A stretch of DNA of 64,000 nucleotides from Mesorhizobium sp. M2A.F.Ca.ET.046.03.2.1 (lineage in GTDB: Bacteria > Pseudomonadota > Alphaproteobacteria > Rhizobiales > Rhizobiaceae), in the NCBI RefSeq assembly GCF_003952425.1, contig NZ_CP034449.1, positions 5,692,001-5,756,000 on the forward strand. Direction: 5' to 3'. A program made the position numbers and the translations under genes. The first letter of the stretch is position 1; every line of letters begins with the position of its first letter. The notes under the pieces were generated by a model that did not search any database, was not told the origin of the DNA, and was given only the letters and a program-made list of their open reading frames with translations. Below are positions 9,223 to 19,759 of the stretch, piece by piece.

Positions 9223-9648
9223 TCAGTCCTTCAGCATGTCGCGGGGAGGGATGCGGGCAACCAGGCCGCGCTTGAGGGAATCAGGCCGGCCGCGCCAGGG
9301 GATCAGGCCGTCGGTCGAAGTGGCGAAGAGCTTTGCACCGGCGACGAGGTCGGCGCCGCTGGTCGTTTCCAGATCGCCGAAGACGTAGCTCCAGCAGCCG
9401 TCGCGCAGAAGTGCTGCGCTCAGCCGGCGCTTGCAGTTGCCGAGGCATTCGACGGTGCGGATGCGGATGTTTTCGCCCGATGCAGCACGGCGCGTGCCTT
9501 CGGCCAGCAACGCGCCGGCGCGCGGATGCGCATCGGACCCGGTCTCGTCGCGGCAGGATGAGCAGACGATGACGGTCACGCCGTCCGACGCGTCGGGCTC
9601 GGACGAAATGTCCGCGATGTTTGCCGGGAAACTGCCGTTGCGATCCAA
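9223..9648 (-). CDS. DUF1636 family thioredoxin-like ferredoxin, first gene of cob operon
   Basis: A 141-residue protein of the DUF1636 family, often found beside cobW in alphaproteobacteria. Four cysteines, VIVCSSCRDE near residue 28 and VECLGNCKRR near 68, have the spacing of a thioredoxin-like [2Fe-2S] ferredoxin. A role in redox or metal supply for corrin synthesis is an inference. The start is taken as TTG at 9648 because it follows an AAGGAG Shine-Dalgarno by seven bases and no in-frame ATG precedes the conserved part. The leader contains the B12 riboswitch and a short GC hairpin directly before the Shine-Dalgarno. Confidence 0.85.
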   Translation of the reverse strand: MDRNGSFPANIADISSEPDASDGVTVIVCSSCRDETGSDAHPRAGALLAEGTRRAASGENIRIRTVECLGNCKRRLSAALLRDGCWSYVFGDLETTSGADLVAGAKLFATSTDGLIPWRGRPDSLKRGLVARIPPRDMLKD

Positions 9649-9657
9649 AACCAGGCT

Positions 9658-9885
9658 CCTTGCCCGGAAAACCCGCCGGGCATTCGGATACTTAAAGTCT
9701 CAGACGGCAGGTCTCCTGGCTCGCGGGTCGTCGCCTCAGATGCCGCCTTCCCGGGAACATCCCAGTGGTTTTCGGCCGGGGCTCGTCGCTCACAGTTGCG
9801 GGGACAGCCGCGGATTTGGGTTTTGGCCCGCACCGCATTCCCTCTTGGCTCCTCCCTTTGCCGGGAGAAGACCGTCTGGGTCAGG
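9658..9885 (-). promoter_or_regulatory. Cobalamin (B12) riboswitch and expression platform for the cob operon
   Basis: Read on the minus strand, the leader has the conserved parts of the adenosylcobalamin riboswitch in order: AAGAGGGAATGCGGTGCGG, GGCTGTCCCCGCAACTGTGA, ACCACTGGGATGTTCCCGG, GGAAGGCGG, and the closing GCGAGCCAGGAGACCTGCC. The aptamer covers about 9697-9885. After it a hairpin (GCCCGG at 9676-9681 paired with 9662-9667, 8-base loop) ends next to the AAGGAG ribosome site of the DUF1636 gene, with no U-run. That arrangement suggests control of translation initiation rather than termination. B12 should repress the DUF1636-cobW-cobN-cobG-cobH-cobI-cobJ operon. Confidence 0.95.
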
Positions 9886-9921
9886 ATTTAGGCTTACGGC
9901 TAGGCGCCTGTCAACGCGCGG

Positions 9922-11124
9922 CTACGACACTGCGATGTCGGCCAGCGCCGGTCCGAGGTCGCCGGCCGGCGTCACTTCGATCGCCTCAAGGCCGAGCCAG
10001 CCCTGCGTCTGCTTCAGCTCCTCGAAGAGTTGGGCTGCCGTCTCGGGTGGCGCGCCGGCCTCGGCATAGGCGGCGTGGACGCGCAAGATGCTCGCAGGCC
10101 GGTCGGCCCTCAGGTCGACGCGGGCGACGATGCGGTCGCCGAACAGGAAGGGCAGCACGTAGTAGCCGTATTGGCGCTTTTCGGCCGGCGTGTAGATCTC
10201 GATGCGGTAGCGAAAGTTGAAGAGCTTTTCGGTGCGCGTGCGTTCGAAGACCACGGGATCGAAGGGGGCGAGCAGGGCGCGCGCTTCGATCCGGCGCGGG
10301 ATTCGCGCGTCCTTATGGAGATAGGCGGGCCTATCCCAACCTTCGACCTTCACCGGCAGCAATTCGCCGGTTTCAACCAGTTCCTCGATGCGGTCCTTCG
10401 TATCGCCGGGCGCCAGCCGGAAATAGTCGCGGAGGTCGCCATAGGTGGCGATGCCATGGGCACGGGCCGAGATACGCAGCAATTCGCGATGCGCGTCCTC
10501 GACCGAGGGTACGGGCAGGTCGAGCACGGCCTGCGGCAAAACGCGCTCGGGCAGGTCGTAATAGCGTTCGAAGCCGCGCCGGTAGGCGGTGGTGATGCGT
10601 CCGGCCCAGAACAGCCATTCGAAGGCGTGCTTGGCCTCGCTCCAGCCCCACCAGCCGCCATTGCCCTTATGGCCCTCAATGTCGGAGGCGGCGATCGGCC
10701 CGCAATCGGCGACCTCTCTATAGATCTCGTCGATCATTTCCTTGCGCTCACGGCCCCATTTGGCCAGGCCGAGATACATCTCCTCGCCCTGCTCGGCGCG
10801 CTGCATGCGCCAGCGCAGCAAGGGGTAGGTCTCGACAGGCAGGAACGAGGCCTCATGCGCCCAATATTCAAAGACCGCGCGCTTGCGGGTGACCGCGGCG
10901 TTGTCGAGCAGCGCAAGCGGGTAGGGGCCGAGGCGGGAATAGAGCGGCATATAATGAGCGCGCACCACGGCGCTGACGGAATCGATCTGCAACAGGCCGG
11001 TTCGCGAAAGCACGCGCGCAAGGTGCCGGCGATCCGGAACCCCTGCGGGACGAGGGTCGTTGAACCCCTGTGATCCAAGCGCAATGCGCCTGGCCATGGC
11101 GAGCGAGATCTTCTCCTTCATCAA
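9922..11124 (-). CDS. YcaQ-like winged-helix DNA glycosylase
   Basis: 400-residue member of the HTH_42/DUF1006 family; E. coli YcaQ and Streptomyces AlkZ members unhook DNA interstrand crosslinks. Recognisable pieces are LSRTGLLQIDSVSAVVRAHYMP near residue 41 (shown in part: GLLQIDSVSAVVR), EYWAHEASFLP near 90, and the C-terminal LLAPFDPVVFERTRTEKLF with YYVLPFLFGD. The alkylbase-excising Q-x-D/Q motif of the family probably corresponds to LLQIDSV. The gene is divergent from nuoA and its stop lies just upstream of the cob operon leader. It is unrelated to B12 synthesis as far as can be seen. Confidence 0.85.
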   Translation of the reverse strand: MMKEKISLAMARRIALGSQGFNDPRPAGVPDRRHLARVLSRTGLLQIDSVSAVVRAHYMPLYSRLGPYPLALLDNAAVTRKRAVFEYWAHEASFLPVETYPLLRWRMQRAEQGEEMYLGLAKWGRERKEMIDEIYREVADCGPIAASDIEGHKGNGGWWGWSEAKHAFEWLFWAGRITTAYRRGFERYYDLPERVLPQAVLDLPVPSVEDAHRELLRISARAHGIATYGDLRDYFRLAPGDTKDRIEELVETGELLPVKVEGWDRPAYLHKDARIPRRIEARALLAPFDPVVFERTRTEKLFNFRYRIEIYTPAEKRQYGYYVLPFLFGDRIVARVDLRADRPASILRVHAAYAEAGAPPETAAQLFEELKQTQGWLGLEAIEVTPAGDLGPALADIAVS

Positions 11125-11456
11125 GCTGTCCTTGCCCCGATCGTCCGTTGGATTTTTAGCCGGTGATTCCGGCCATGCTAGCAGGCAAATGGCGGGAGAT
11201 ATGTCAGGAGAGAAAAGTGGAGTAAAAAGCGAAGGAAATCAAACAGGAGCGGATCGGACCAGTTTCTTCCGATATGGCGTCCAGGGCCGCGATTTGAACA
11301 AGGTTTGACTTGCGTCACCGAAACCGCTGCGCTAACCCTCGCCGCGTTGCAGCATGGGCTCCCTTAAAACGGTTCAGCGGTTAAACTGTCACGCTTCCGC
11401 ATTAGAGTTCGTTGCTGTAATCAAAGTGAACTACCCCGCCGAAGGAAAGCCGCCGC
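11125..11456. promoter_or_regulatory. Divergent intergenic region with nuo operon promoter (inferred)
   Basis: 332 bases between ycaQ (minus) and nuoA (plus). AT content is higher than around it. TTGACT at 11306-11311 is a possible -35 element for nuo, but no -10 is convincing. The nuoA ribosome site is GAAGGAAAG shortly before the ATG. No RNA gene, repeat or ORF that I can support is visible here. Confidence 0.4.
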
Positions 11457-11822
11457 ATGAGCGCACTCCTGAGTTCATATCTGCCTATCGTGCTGTTCAT
11501 CGCCGTGGCGATGATCGTGGGTCTGGCGCTCATCATTGCCCCCTTCCTGGTGGCCTATCGCAATCCCGATCCGGAAAAGCTTTCCGCCTATGAATGCGGG
11601 TTCAACTCGTTCGACGACGCCCGCATGAAGTTCGACATCCGCTTCTACCTGGTGTCGATCCTGTTCATCATCTTCGATCTCGAGGTCGCCTTCCTGTTCC
11701 CGTGGGCGGTGTCCTTCTCGAAGCTCGGCATGCTCGGCTTCTGGTCGATGATGGTGTTTCTGGCGGTGCTGACCATCGGCTTTGCCTATGAATGGAAAAA
11801 AGGAGCGCTGGAATGGGATTGA
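11457..11822 (+). CDS. nuoA: NADH-quinone oxidoreductase subunit A
   Basis: Small membrane subunit of complex I with three transmembrane helices. The conserved loop [20 protein letters not shown] (residues about 39-58) is diagnostic. 121 residues, normal. First gene of the nuo operon; its last ten bases overlap nuoB. Confidence 0.97.
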   Translation: MSALLSSYLPIVLFIAVAMIVGLALIIAPFLVAYRNPDPEKLSAYECGFNSFDDARMKFDIRFYLVSILFIIFDLEVAFLFPWAVSFSKLGMLGFWSMMVFLAVLTIGFAYEWKKGALEWD

Positions 11823-12394
11823 ACGACAGTTCAGGCACCCTCGTCGCGCCGAAGCCCAAGGGCATCATCGACCCCAACACCGGCAGGCCGGTGGGGGAGG
11901 ACGATCCCTTCTTCCTCGAAATCAACAATGAGCTGGCCGACAAGGGCTTCCTTGTCACCTCGACCGAAGCGCTGATCACCTGGGCGCGCAGCGGCTCGCT
12001 GATGTTCATGACCTTCGGCCTCGCCTGCTGCGCGGTCGAGATGATCCACACCTCGATGCCGCGCTATGACTCGGAGCGTTTCGGCGTCGCGCCGCGCGCG
12101 TCTCCCCGCCAGTCCGACATCATGATCGTCGCCGGCACGCTGACCAACAAGATGGCGCCGGCACTGCGCAAGGTCTACGACCAGATGCCGGAGCCGCGCT
12201 ACGTCATCTCGATGGGCTCCTGCGCCAATGGCGGCGGCTACTACCACTATTCCTATTCGGTGGTGCGCGGCTGCGACCGCGTCGTGCCGGTCGACATCTA
12301 TGTGCCCGGCTGCCCGCCGAGCGCGGAAGCGCTGCTCTACGGCATTCTCCTTCTGCAGAAGAAGATCCGCCGCACCGGCACGATCGAACGGTGA
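11813..12394 (+). CDS. nuoB: NADH-quinone oxidoreductase subunit B
   Basis: Peripheral-arm subunit carrying cluster N2, the last iron-sulfur centre before quinone. The tandem cysteines in [11 protein letters not shown] (near residue 69), the distal [11 protein letters not shown] and [14 protein letters not shown] supply the four ligands. Start placed at 11813 (MGLNDSSG), preceded by AGGAG; an upstream in-frame ATG at 11792 would lie deep in nuoA. 193 residues. Confidence 0.97.
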   Translation: MGLNDSSGTLVAPKPKGIIDPNTGRPVGEDDPFFLEINNELADKGFLVTSTEALITWARSGSLMFMTFGLACCAVEMIHTSMPRYDSERFGVAPRASPRQSDIMIVAGTLTNKMAPALRKVYDQMPEPRYVISMGSCANGGGYYHYSYSVVRGCDRVVPVDIYVPGCPPSAEALLYGILLLQKKIRRTGTIER

Positions 12395-12398
12395 GCCG

Positions 12399-13004
12399 AT
12401 GACCCTGGCGTTGAACGAACTCTCCACCTATCTCGGCGAGAAGCTCTCCGGCCGCATCGGCGAAGCCGTGCTTGCCTATGGCGAGCTGACCGTTTCGGTC
12501 GAGCGGGGCAATCTGATCGAAGTAGCGACCTTCCTGCGCGACGATGTGCGCTGCCAGTTCATCTCGATCATCGACATTTGCGGCGCCGACTATCCGTCGC
12601 GCGCCAAGCGTTTCGACGTCGTCTATCACCTTTTGTCGCCGAAGCAGAATGTGCGCATCCGCCTCAAGGTCCAGGCCGACGAGGAAACGCTGGTGCCGTC
12701 GCTGACCGCTGTCTATCCCGGCGCCGACTGGTACGAGCGCGAGACTTACGATCTGTACGGCGTGCTGTTCAGCGGCCATCCGGATCTGCGCCGCATCCTC
12801 ACCGACTACGGCTTCGAGGGGCACCCGCTGCGCAAGGATTTCCCGCTGACCGGCTTCGTGGAGGTTCGCTACGACGACGAGGCCAAGCGGGTCATCTATG
12901 AGCCGGTCGAACTCAAGCAGGAATTCCGCAATTTCGATTTTCTCTCGCCTTGGGAAGGCACCGACTATGTGCTGCCCGGCGATGAGAAGGCGAAGGCAAA
13001 CTGA
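12399..13004 (+). CDS. nuoC: NADH-quinone oxidoreductase subunit C
   Basis: 30-kDa-type complex I subunit. The signature [20 protein letters not shown] lies near residue 115, followed by [20 protein letters not shown]. 201 residues, typical for a stand-alone alphaproteobacterial NuoC (not fused to NuoD). Start ATG at 12399 lies four bases after the nuoB stop. Confidence 0.97.
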   Translation: MTLALNELSTYLGEKLSGRIGEAVLAYGELTVSVERGNLIEVATFLRDDVRCQFISIIDICGADYPSRAKRFDVVYHLLSPKQNVRIRLKVQADEETLVPSLTAVYPGADWYERETYDLYGVLFSGHPDLRRILTDYGFEGHPLRKDFPLTGFVEVRYDDEAKRVIYEPVELKQEFRNFDFLSPWEGTDYVLPGDEKAKAN

Positions 13005-13013
13005 GGCGCCACG

Positions 13014-14204
13014 ATGGCTGAAACCTCCGTCCGTAATTTTAACATTAACTTTGGACCTCAACACCCTGCAGCGCACGGTGTTTTGAGATTGGTCCTCGAA
13101 CTGGACGGCGAAGTTGTTGATCGCGTCGATCCGCATATCGGCCTGCTGCACCGCGGCACCGAGAAGCTGATCGAGGCCAAGACCTATCTCCAGGCCGTGC
13201 CCTATCTCGACCGGCTCGATTATTGCGCGCCGATGAACCAGGAGCATGCCTTCGCGCTAGCGGCCGAGCGCCTGCTCGGCATCGAGGTGCCGAAGCGCGG
13301 TCAGCTGATCCGCGTGCTCTATTCCGAGATGGGCCGAATCATGTCGCACATCCTCAATGTGACGACGCAGGCGATGGATGTCGGCGCGCTGACGCCGCCG
13401 CTTTGGGGCTTCGTCGAGCGCGAAAAGCTGATGGTGTTCTACGAGCGCGCCTCAGGTTCGCGCATGCATGCAGCCTATTTCCGGCCGGGCGGCGTGCACC
13501 AGGATCTGCCGCAGAAGCTGGTCGAGGACATCGGCAAGTGGATCGACCCTTTCCTGAAGTCGATCGACGACCTCGATGCGCTTTTGACCGGCAACCGCAT
13601 CTTCAAGCAGCGCAATGTCGATATCGGCACGGTGTCGCTGGCCGACGCGTGGGCCTGGGGCTTTTCGGGCGTGATGGTGCGCGGCTCGGGCGCCGCCTGG
13701 GACCTGCGCAAATCGCAGCCTTATGAATGCTATTCCGAGATGGATTTCGACATCCCGGTCGGCAAGAACGGCGACTGCTACGACCGTTATCTCGTGCGCA
13801 TGGAAGAGATGCGCCAGTCGGCCAAGATCATGCGCCAGTGCGTCGATCTGCTGCTCGGCAAGGAAAGCGCAGGCCCGGTGTCGAACCTCGACGGCAAGGT
13901 CGTGCCGCCGAAGCGCGCCGCAATGAAGCGCTCGATGGAAGCGCTGATCCACCACTTCAAGCTCTATACCGAGGGCTATCGCGTGCCGGCCGGCGAGGTC
14001 TATGCGGCCGTCGAGGCGCCCAAGGGCGAATTCGGCGTCTATCTGGTCTCCGACGGCACCAACAAGCCCTATCGCTGCAAGCTGCGCGCGCCCGGTTTCG
14101 CGCATCTGCAAGCCATGGATTTCCTGTGCCGCGGCCACATGCTGGCCGACGTCACCGCCGTGCTTGGCTCCCTCGACATCGTGTTTGGTGAGGTCGATCG
14201 CTAA
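13014..14204 (+). CDS. nuoD: NADH-quinone oxidoreductase subunit D
   Basis: 49-kDa-type subunit forming the quinone pocket with NuoB. Conserved [20 protein letters not shown] (residues 8-27) and [12 protein letters not shown] near 43 are present, and the C-terminus [18 protein letters not shown] then [12 protein letters not shown] is intact. 396 residues, normal. Confidence 0.97.
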   Translation: MAETSVRNFNINFGPQHPAAHGVLRLVLELDGEVVDRVDPHIGLLHRGTEKLIEAKTYLQAVPYLDRLDYCAPMNQEHAFALAAERLLGIEVPKRGQLIRVLYSEMGRIMSHILNVTTQAMDVGALTPPLWGFVEREKLMVFYERASGSRMHAAYFRPGGVHQDLPQKLVEDIGKWIDPFLKSIDDLDALLTGNRIFKQRNVDIGTVSLADAWAWGFSGVMVRGSGAAWDLRKSQPYECYSEMDFDIPVGKNGDCYDRYLVRMEEMRQSAKIMRQCVDLLLGKESAGPVSNLDGKVVPPKRAAMKRSMEALIHHFKLYTEGYRVPAGEVYAAVEAPKGEFGVYLVSDGTNKPYRCKLRAPGFAHLQAMDFLCRGHMLADVTAVLGSLDIVFGEVDR

Positions 14205-14205
14205 A

Positions 14206-15534
14206 ATGTCAGTTCGTCGTCTCGCAGATGCCAGCGTCCAGCCAGCCACCTTCGCCTTCAACGAGGCGAATGCGGCGGCAGCGCAGCAGTGGATCGCCAA
14301 ATACCCGAAGGGGCGCGAACAGTCGGCCATTATCCCGCTGCTGATGATCGCGCAGGAGCAGGAAGGCTGGGTCACCAAGGCGGCGATCGAGACGATCTCG
14401 GACATGCTCGGCATGCCGCGCATCCGTGGTCTCGAGGTCGCGACCTTCTACACGCAGTACCAGCTCAATCCGGTCGGCACGCGCGCGCATATCCAGGTCT
14501 GCGGCACCACGCCCTGCATGCTGCGCGGCTCGGAAGCGCTGATGGATGTGTGCCGCTCGAAGATCCATCACGACCAGTTCCACACCAACGACAAGGGCAC
14601 GCTGTCGTGGGAGGAGGTCGAATGCCTCGGCGCCTGCGTCAACGCGCCGATGGTCATGATTTTCAAGGACACTTTCGAGGACCTGACGCCTGAGCGGCTG
14701 GCCGAGATCATCGATCTCTACGACGCCGGCAAGGGCGCCGAGGTCAAGCCGGGGCCGCAGAACGGCCGCCATGGCTCCGAGCCGGCCGATGGTTTGAAGA
14801 CGCTTACCAGCGAAAAGGCGATCCTGAAGTCGACGCGTGACAAGGAAGCCAAGGCGGCCGCGAAGGCTGCCAAGGACGCCGCCGCCGCGGCGCCGGCTGC
14901 TGCCCCTGCCGCCGTCGTCTCGCAAGCGGTGCCTGCCGCAGCCCCGGCACCTGCTGCTCCGGCAGCCTCGGGCCCGGTTGCGCCGTCCAAATCCGGCAAG
15001 CCGAAGACCGATGCGCCCGAGACCAGCCCGGCCTTAGCGACGCCGTCGCCGGTCAAGGTTGCTCCGGCCACCGAGAAGGCGGCCAGTGTCAGGGCGCCGC
15101 GCCATTCGGCCGCCAATGCCAATCAGGCTTCTCCGGAAGTCGAGGCCGTTTCCAAACCGCGCAGCGGGCCCAAGAACAAGGCAGAGCCGGCGGCCGCTTT
15201 CAAGGCGCCGGAAACCAAGCAGCCGGTCGCCAAGACGGAAAAGCCTTCGCTGGATGACAAGAACCGGCCGGCCGGCATCGAGCGTCCGGCGACGGTCGAC
15301 GATCTCAAGCTGATCTCCGGCGTCGGGCCGAAGATCGAAGCGATCCTGCATTCGCTGGGCATCTACACCTTCGCTCAGGTCGCGGCCTGGAAGAAGGCCG
15401 AGCGCGAATGGGTCGACGGCTATCTCAATTTCCGCGGCCGCATCGAGCGCGACGACTGGGTGAAGCAGGCCAAGGCGCTCGCCAAAGGCGGCGTCGCCGA
15501 ATACATCCGCGTCTTCGGCAAGAAGCCGGTCTGA
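14206..15534 (+). CDS. nuoE: NADH-quinone oxidoreductase subunit E with long linker and C-terminal helix-hairpin-helix domain
   Basis: The first 170 residues are the thioredoxin-like [2Fe-2S] NuoE domain, with ligands Cys99 and Cys104 ([12 protein letters not shown]) and Cys140 and Cys144 ([11 protein letters not shown]). A linker of roughly 190 residues follows, rich in Ala, Pro and Lys and probably disordered. The last ~80 residues form a helix-hairpin-helix-like domain ([20 protein letters not shown], then [20 protein letters not shown]). Total is 442 residues against about 160-260 usually. A closely similar domain ends the extra gene at 16923-17603. The ATG at 14206 is the first after the nuoD stop. 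The tail's function is unknown. Confidence 0.95.
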   Translation: MSVRRLADASVQPATFAFNEANAAAAQQWIAKYPKGREQSAIIPLLMIAQEQEGWVTKAAIETISDMLGMPRIRGLEVATFYTQYQLNPVGTRAHIQVCGTTPCMLRGSEALMDVCRSKIHHDQFHTNDKGTLSWEEVECLGACVNAPMVMIFKDTFEDLTPERLAEIIDLYDAGKGAEVKPGPQNGRHGSEPADGLKTLTSEKAILKSTRDKEAKAAAKAAKDAAAAAPAAAPAAVVSQAVPAAAPAPAAPAASGPVAPSKSGKPKTDAPETSPALATPSPVKVAPATEKAASVRAPRHSAANANQASPEVEAVSKPRSGPKNKAEPAAAFKAPETKQPVAKTEKPSLDDKNRPAGIERPATVDDLKLISGVGPKIEAILHSLGIYTFAQVAAWKKAEREWVDGYLNFRGRIERDDWVKQAKALAKGGVAEYIRVFGKKPV

Positions 15535-15544
15535 GGGACGACAA

Positions 15545-16849
15545 ATGCTTCAGGACAAAGACCGCATCTTCACCAACATCTACGGCCTCTTCGACAAGTC
15601 GCTGGCCGGCGCGCAGTCGCGCGGCATCTGGGACGATACGCCCGGTCTCATCGCCAAGGGCCGCGACTGGATCGTCAATGAGATGAAGGCTAGCGGGTTG
15701 CGCGGCCGCGGCGGCGCCGGCTTCCCGACCGGACTGAAGTGGTCGTTCATGCCCAAGCAGAGCGACGGCCGTCCGAGCTATCTGGTCATCAATGCCGACG
15801 AATCCGAACCCGGCACCTGCAAGGACCGCGACATCCTGCGCAACGATCCGCACACACTGGTCGAGGGCGCGCTGGTTGCCGGCTTCGCCATGGGCGCAGT
15901 CGCGGCCTACATCTATGTGCGCGGCGAGTTCATCCGCGAGCGCGAGGCGCTCCAGCGCGCCATCGACGAGGCTTACGCGGCCAAGCTGATCGGCAAGAAC
16001 AACACGTCCGGCTACGACTTCGACGTCTATATGCATCACGGCGCCGGCGCCTATATCTGCGGCGAGGAGACGGCGCTGCTCGAAAGCCTAGAAGGCAAGA
16101 AGGGCCAGCCGCGGCTGAAGCCGCCATTCCCGGCCAATGTCGGCCTCTATGGCTGCCCAACCACCGTCAACAATGTCGAATCGATCGCGGTGGCGCCGAC
16201 CATCCTGCGCCGGGGCGCGGCCTGGTTCTCGTCCTTCGGCCGGCCGAACAATGCCGGCACCAAGCTGTTCTGCGTCTCCGGCCACGTCAACAATCCGTGC
16301 ACCTTCGAAGAAGCGATGTCGATCCCGTTCCGGGAGCTGATCGAGACGCATTGCGGCGGCATCCGCGGCGGCTGGGACAATCTGCTGGCAGTCATCCCGG
16401 GCGGCGCTTCGGTGCCGCTGGTGCCGGCCGAGCAGATCATGGACGCGCCGATGGATTTCGATGCGCTGCGCGACCTGAAATCCGGCCTCGGCACGGCTGC
16501 CGTCATCGTCATGGACAAGTCGACGGATATCGTGAAGGCGATCGCCAGGCTGTCCTACTTCTACAAGCATGAGAGCTGCGGCCAGTGCACGCCGTGCCGC
16601 GAAGGCACCGGCTGGATGTGGCGGGTGATGGAGCGGCTGGTGCGCGGCGAAGCGCAGAAGCGCGAGATCGACATGCTGCTCGATGTCACCAAGCAGGTCG
16701 AGGGCCACACGATCTGCGCGCTGGGCGACGCGGCGGCCTGGCCGATCCAGGGCTTGATGCGACATTTCCGCGGCGAGGTGGAACGCCGCATCGACGAGTT
16801 TTCGCGCAACGCGCACCGGGTCGAGCCGGTGATGGTGGCGGCGGAATAA
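15545..16849 (+). CDS. nuoF: NADH-quinone oxidoreductase subunit F
   Basis: 51-kDa subunit that binds NADH, FMN and cluster N3. The glycine-rich NADH/FMN segment [18 protein letters not shown] is at residues 54-71, [17 protein letters not shown] near 161, and the 4Fe-4S ligands lie in [15 protein letters not shown] with the fourth in [12 protein letters not shown]. 434 residues. Confidence 0.97.
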   Translation: MLQDKDRIFTNIYGLFDKSLAGAQSRGIWDDTPGLIAKGRDWIVNEMKASGLRGRGGAGFPTGLKWSFMPKQSDGRPSYLVINADESEPGTCKDRDILRNDPHTLVEGALVAGFAMGAVAAYIYVRGEFIREREALQRAIDEAYAAKLIGKNNTSGYDFDVYMHHGAGAYICGEETALLESLEGKKGQPRLKPPFPANVGLYGCPTTVNNVESIAVAPTILRRGAAWFSSFGRPNNAGTKLFCVSGHVNNPCTFEEAMSIPFRELIETHCGGIRGGWDNLLAVIPGGASVPLVPAEQIMDAPMDFDALRDLKSGLGTAAVIVMDKSTDIVKAIARLSYFYKHESCGQCTPCREGTGWMWRVMERLVRGEAQKREIDMLLDVTKQVEGHTICALGDAAAWPIQGLMRHFRGEVERRIDEFSRNAHRVEPVMVAAE

Positions 16850-16922
16850 GACTTCGAAATACGGGCGCAAGCCCGAGACGGAAAGCAGGGCGGGGCATAC
16901 GAAAAACGACCAGGAGAACTCT

Positions 16923-17603
16923 ATGGCGCCGTATTCGATACCCTATCCGTTCATGCCTGATTTGGACCAGCTCGAGAAGATGAACCAGGACCTGACCAAG
17001 ATGATGCCGAAGGAGATGGCCAGCGCCGTCAACCTTCTGGCGCATCCGGTCGCGGGCGCGGCGGCGATGTCGGCGCTGGGCATTGGTTTTGCCAACCATG
17101 CCGTCGGCATGTGGATGGGCGCCTTCACCGGCGCGCTGGAAGCTTCGCAGCGCATGTTCCAGCCTTTCCTCGACGATCTCGAGGCGCAGAGCGAAGCGGT
17201 CGCCAATGCGTCCAAGGCGCGCAAGGCGACCGAGACCCTGATCGCCGAGGCGCAGACCTTTGCCAGGGACGTGACCGATATCGCGGTGAACGCGACCGAG
17301 AAGGCTCTCGACACGACCGGGGCCGATATTGTCGCCCAGCCGGCAGCGGCCGCATTGATGCCCGAGGATTTCAGGCAGCCGAAGGCCGTCGACAAGCCGG
17401 CGAAGCCGTCGGACCTGAAGGCGATTTCGGGTATCGGACCGAAACTGGAGAAGGTGCTCAACGGTCTCGGTATCTGGACCTATGAGCAGATCGCGGCCTG
17501 GACGTCGCAAGAGATCGCCTGGGTGGAAGATTATCTGTCGCTTGCCGGCCGCATCGGCCGCGACGACTGGACTGCGCAGGCGGCGGCGCTCGCCGCGAAG
17601 TGA
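16923..17603 (+). CDS. Complex I operon-associated protein with C-terminal helix-hairpin-helix domain
   Basis: 226 residues, not one of the 14 core subunits. The N-terminal part (PYPFMPDLDQLEKMNQDL) is amphipathic; residues 40-70 are hydrophobic and glycine-rich (GAAAMSALGIGFANHAVGMW), followed by an Ala-rich helical region. The C-terminal ~65 residues (DLKAISGIGPKLEKVLNGLG, then WVEDYLSLAGRIGRDDWTAQ) closely match the tail of NuoE. The N-terminal half resembles phasin-like helical proteins, which is a weak impression only. Its place between nuoF and nuoG suggests an assembly or structural role. The ribosome site is AGGAGAA, six bases before the ATG. Confidence 0.8.
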   Translation: MAPYSIPYPFMPDLDQLEKMNQDLTKMMPKEMASAVNLLAHPVAGAAAMSALGIGFANHAVGMWMGAFTGALEASQRMFQPFLDDLEAQSEAVANASKARKATETLIAEAQTFARDVTDIAVNATEKALDTTGADIVAQPAAAALMPEDFRQPKAVDKPAKPSDLKAISGIGPKLEKVLNGLGIWTYEQIAAWTSQEIAWVEDYLSLAGRIGRDDWTAQAAALAAK

Positions 17604-17675
17604 TTTGAAAAGCCGGGCGCGGTGCAAACCGCGCCCGGAAGATAGATTGCGGACATCCGCGAGGGTTTGAGGCGA

Positions 17676-19757
17676 ATGGCAAAGCTAAAGGTCGACGGGA
17701 AAGAGATCACGGTACCCGACCATTACACGCTGCTGCAGGCGGCCGAGGACGCCGGCGCGGAAGTGCCGCGCTTCTGCTTCCATGAGCGGCTGTCGATCGC
17801 CGGCAATTGCCGCATGTGCCTGATCGAGGTGAAGGGCGGCCCGCCCAAGCCGCAGGCGTCTTGCGCCATGGGCGTGCGCGACCTGCGCCCCGGCCCGAAT
17901 GGCGAGCCGCCGGAAATCTTCACCAACACGCCGATGGTCAAGAAGGCCCGCGAAGGCGTGATGGAGTTCCTGCTGATCAACCATCCGCTGGATTGCCCGA
18001 TCTGCGACCAGGGCGGCGAGTGCGACCTGCAGGACCAGGCGATGGCGTTCGGCGTCGATTCCTCGCGCTATCACGAGAACAAGCGCGCGGTCGAAGACAA
18101 GTATATCGGCCCGCTGGTCAAGACGGTGATGAACCGCTGCATCCACTGCACGCGCTGCGTCCGCTTCACCACCGAAGTCGCCGGCATCTCCGAGCTCGGC
18201 CTGATCGGCCGCGGCGAGGATGCCGAGATCACCACCTATCTCGAACAGGCGATGACGTCGGAGCTGCAGGGCAATGTCATCGATCTGTGCCCGGTCGGCG
18301 CGCTGACCTCCAAGCCATTCGCCTTCCAGGCGCGGCCGTGGGAATTGACCAAGACCGAATCGATCGACGTCATGGATGCAGTCGGCTCGGCGATCCGCGT
18401 CGATTCCAGAGGTCGTGAAGTGATGCGCATCCTGCCGCGCGTCAACGAGGCGGTGAACGAGGAGTGGATCTCCGACAAGACCCGCTTCATCTGGGACGGC
18501 CTGCGCACGCAGCGCCTCGACCGCCCCTATGTGCGCAAGAACGGCAAGCTCGCTCCGGCAAGCTGGGCGGAAGCCTTCGCGGCGATCAAGGACGAGGTGT
18601 CGAAGACCGCGCCCGAGCGCATCGGCGCCATTGCCGGCGATCTCGCGGCCGTCGAGGAAATCTACGCGCTGAAGCTTCTGATCAACGCGCTCGGATCGAA
18701 GAACATCGACTGCCGCCAGGATGGCGCCGCGCTCGATCCGTCGCTCGGCCGCGCCAGCTACATCTTCAACCCGACCATCGAAGGCATCGAGCAGGCCGAC
18801 GCGGTGCTGATCATCGGCGCCAATCCGCGCTTCGAGGCTTCGGTGCTCAATGCCCGCATCCGCAAGCGCTGGCGCGTCGGCAACCTGCCGGTTGGCGTGA
18901 TCGGCGAGATCGGCGACACACGCTACGACTATGAACTGATCGGCGCCGGGCCGGAATCGCTGAAGGATCTCGCTGACGGCAACGGCAAATTCTTCGAGGT
19001 GCTGAGCAAGGCCACGCATCCGCTGATCATCGTCGGCCAGGGCGCGCTGGCGCGCACGGATGGCGCGGCGGTGCTCGGCCAGGCGGCAAAGCTCGCCACC
19101 GCCGTCAACGCGGTCACGGCCGAATGGAACGGTTTTGCGGTGCTGCACAGCGCCGCTGCGCGCGTCGGCGGCCTCGATGTCGGCTTCGTGCCGGGCGAGG
19201 GCGGCAAGAACGTTGCCGGCATGCTGGGCGACACCGACGTGCTCTTCCTGCTCGGCGCCGACGAAATCGACATGGCCAGGACCGGCGGCGCCTTCGTCGT
19301 CTATGTCGGCACGCATGGCGATGCCGGCGCGCATCGCGCCAACGTCATCCTGCCGGCCGCCGCCTACACCGAAAAGTCCGGCACCTATGTGAACACGGAA
19401 GGCCGTGTGCAGCAGACCAATCGCGCCGGTTTCGCTCCGGGCGAGGCGCGCGAGGACTGGGCGATTCTCAGGGCGCTGTCGGATGTGCTCGGCAAGAAGC
19501 TGCCCTTCGATTCGCTGGCGCAGCTGCGCGCCAAGCTCTATGGCGAATTCCCGCATCTCGCCCGCATCGACCAGGTGCAGGCCGGCAGCGGCGACGATAT
19601 CGCCAAGGTGGCGAAGCTCGGCGGCCGTTTGAACAAGGGCACCTTCACCTCGGCGGTGAAGGACTTCTACCTGACCAACCCGATAGCGCGGGCATCGGCC
19701 GTGATGGCTGAATGCTCGGCGCTGGCCAAGAGCGGCTTCAAGCAGGCGGCGGAATAA
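17676..19757 (+). CDS. nuoG: NADH-quinone oxidoreductase subunit G
   Basis: 75-kDa subunit holding several iron-sulfur clusters. Ligands are visible in [19 protein letters not shown] (2Fe-2S), [17 protein letters not shown] and [11 protein letters not shown], followed by a molybdopterin-oxidoreductase-like domain. The start at ATG 17676 ([10 protein letters not shown]) is preferred to TTG 17667 because family members begin with this beta strand. 693 residues, usual for alphaproteobacteria. Confidence 0.96.
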   Translation: MAKLKVDGKEITVPDHYTLLQAAEDAGAEVPRFCFHERLSIAGNCRMCLIEVKGGPPKPQASCAMGVRDLRPGPNGEPPEIFTNTPMVKKAREGVMEFLLINHPLDCPICDQGGECDLQDQAMAFGVDSSRYHENKRAVEDKYIGPLVKTVMNRCIHCTRCVRFTTEVAGISELGLIGRGEDAEITTYLEQAMTSELQGNVIDLCPVGALTSKPFAFQARPWELTKTESIDVMDAVGSAIRVDSRGREVMRILPRVNEAVNEEWISDKTRFIWDGLRTQRLDRPYVRKNGKLAPASWAEAFAAIKDEVSKTAPERIGAIAGDLAAVEEIYALKLLINALGSKNIDCRQDGAALDPSLGRASYIFNPTIEGIEQADAVLIIGANPRFEASVLNARIRKRWRVGNLPVGVIGEIGDTRYDYELIGAGPESLKDLADGNGKFFEVLSKATHPLIIVGQGALARTDGAAVLGQAAKLATAVNAVTAEWNGFAVLHSAAARVGGLDVGFVPGEGGKNVAGMLGDTDVLFLLGADEIDMARTGGAFVVYVGTHGDAGAHRANVILPAAAYTEKSGTYVNTEGRVQQTNRAGFAPGEAREDWAILRALSDVLGKKLPFDSLAQLRAKLYGEFPHLARIDQVQAGSGDDIAKVAKLGGRLNKGTFTSAVKDFYLTNPIARASAVMAECSALAKSGFKQAAE

Positions 19758-19759
19758 GC

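Noticed and set aside
17685..19556. Long open frame (623 codons) on the minus strand
   Set aside because: Shadow of nuoG in GC-rich DNA; no recognisable motif, and nuoG is certain.
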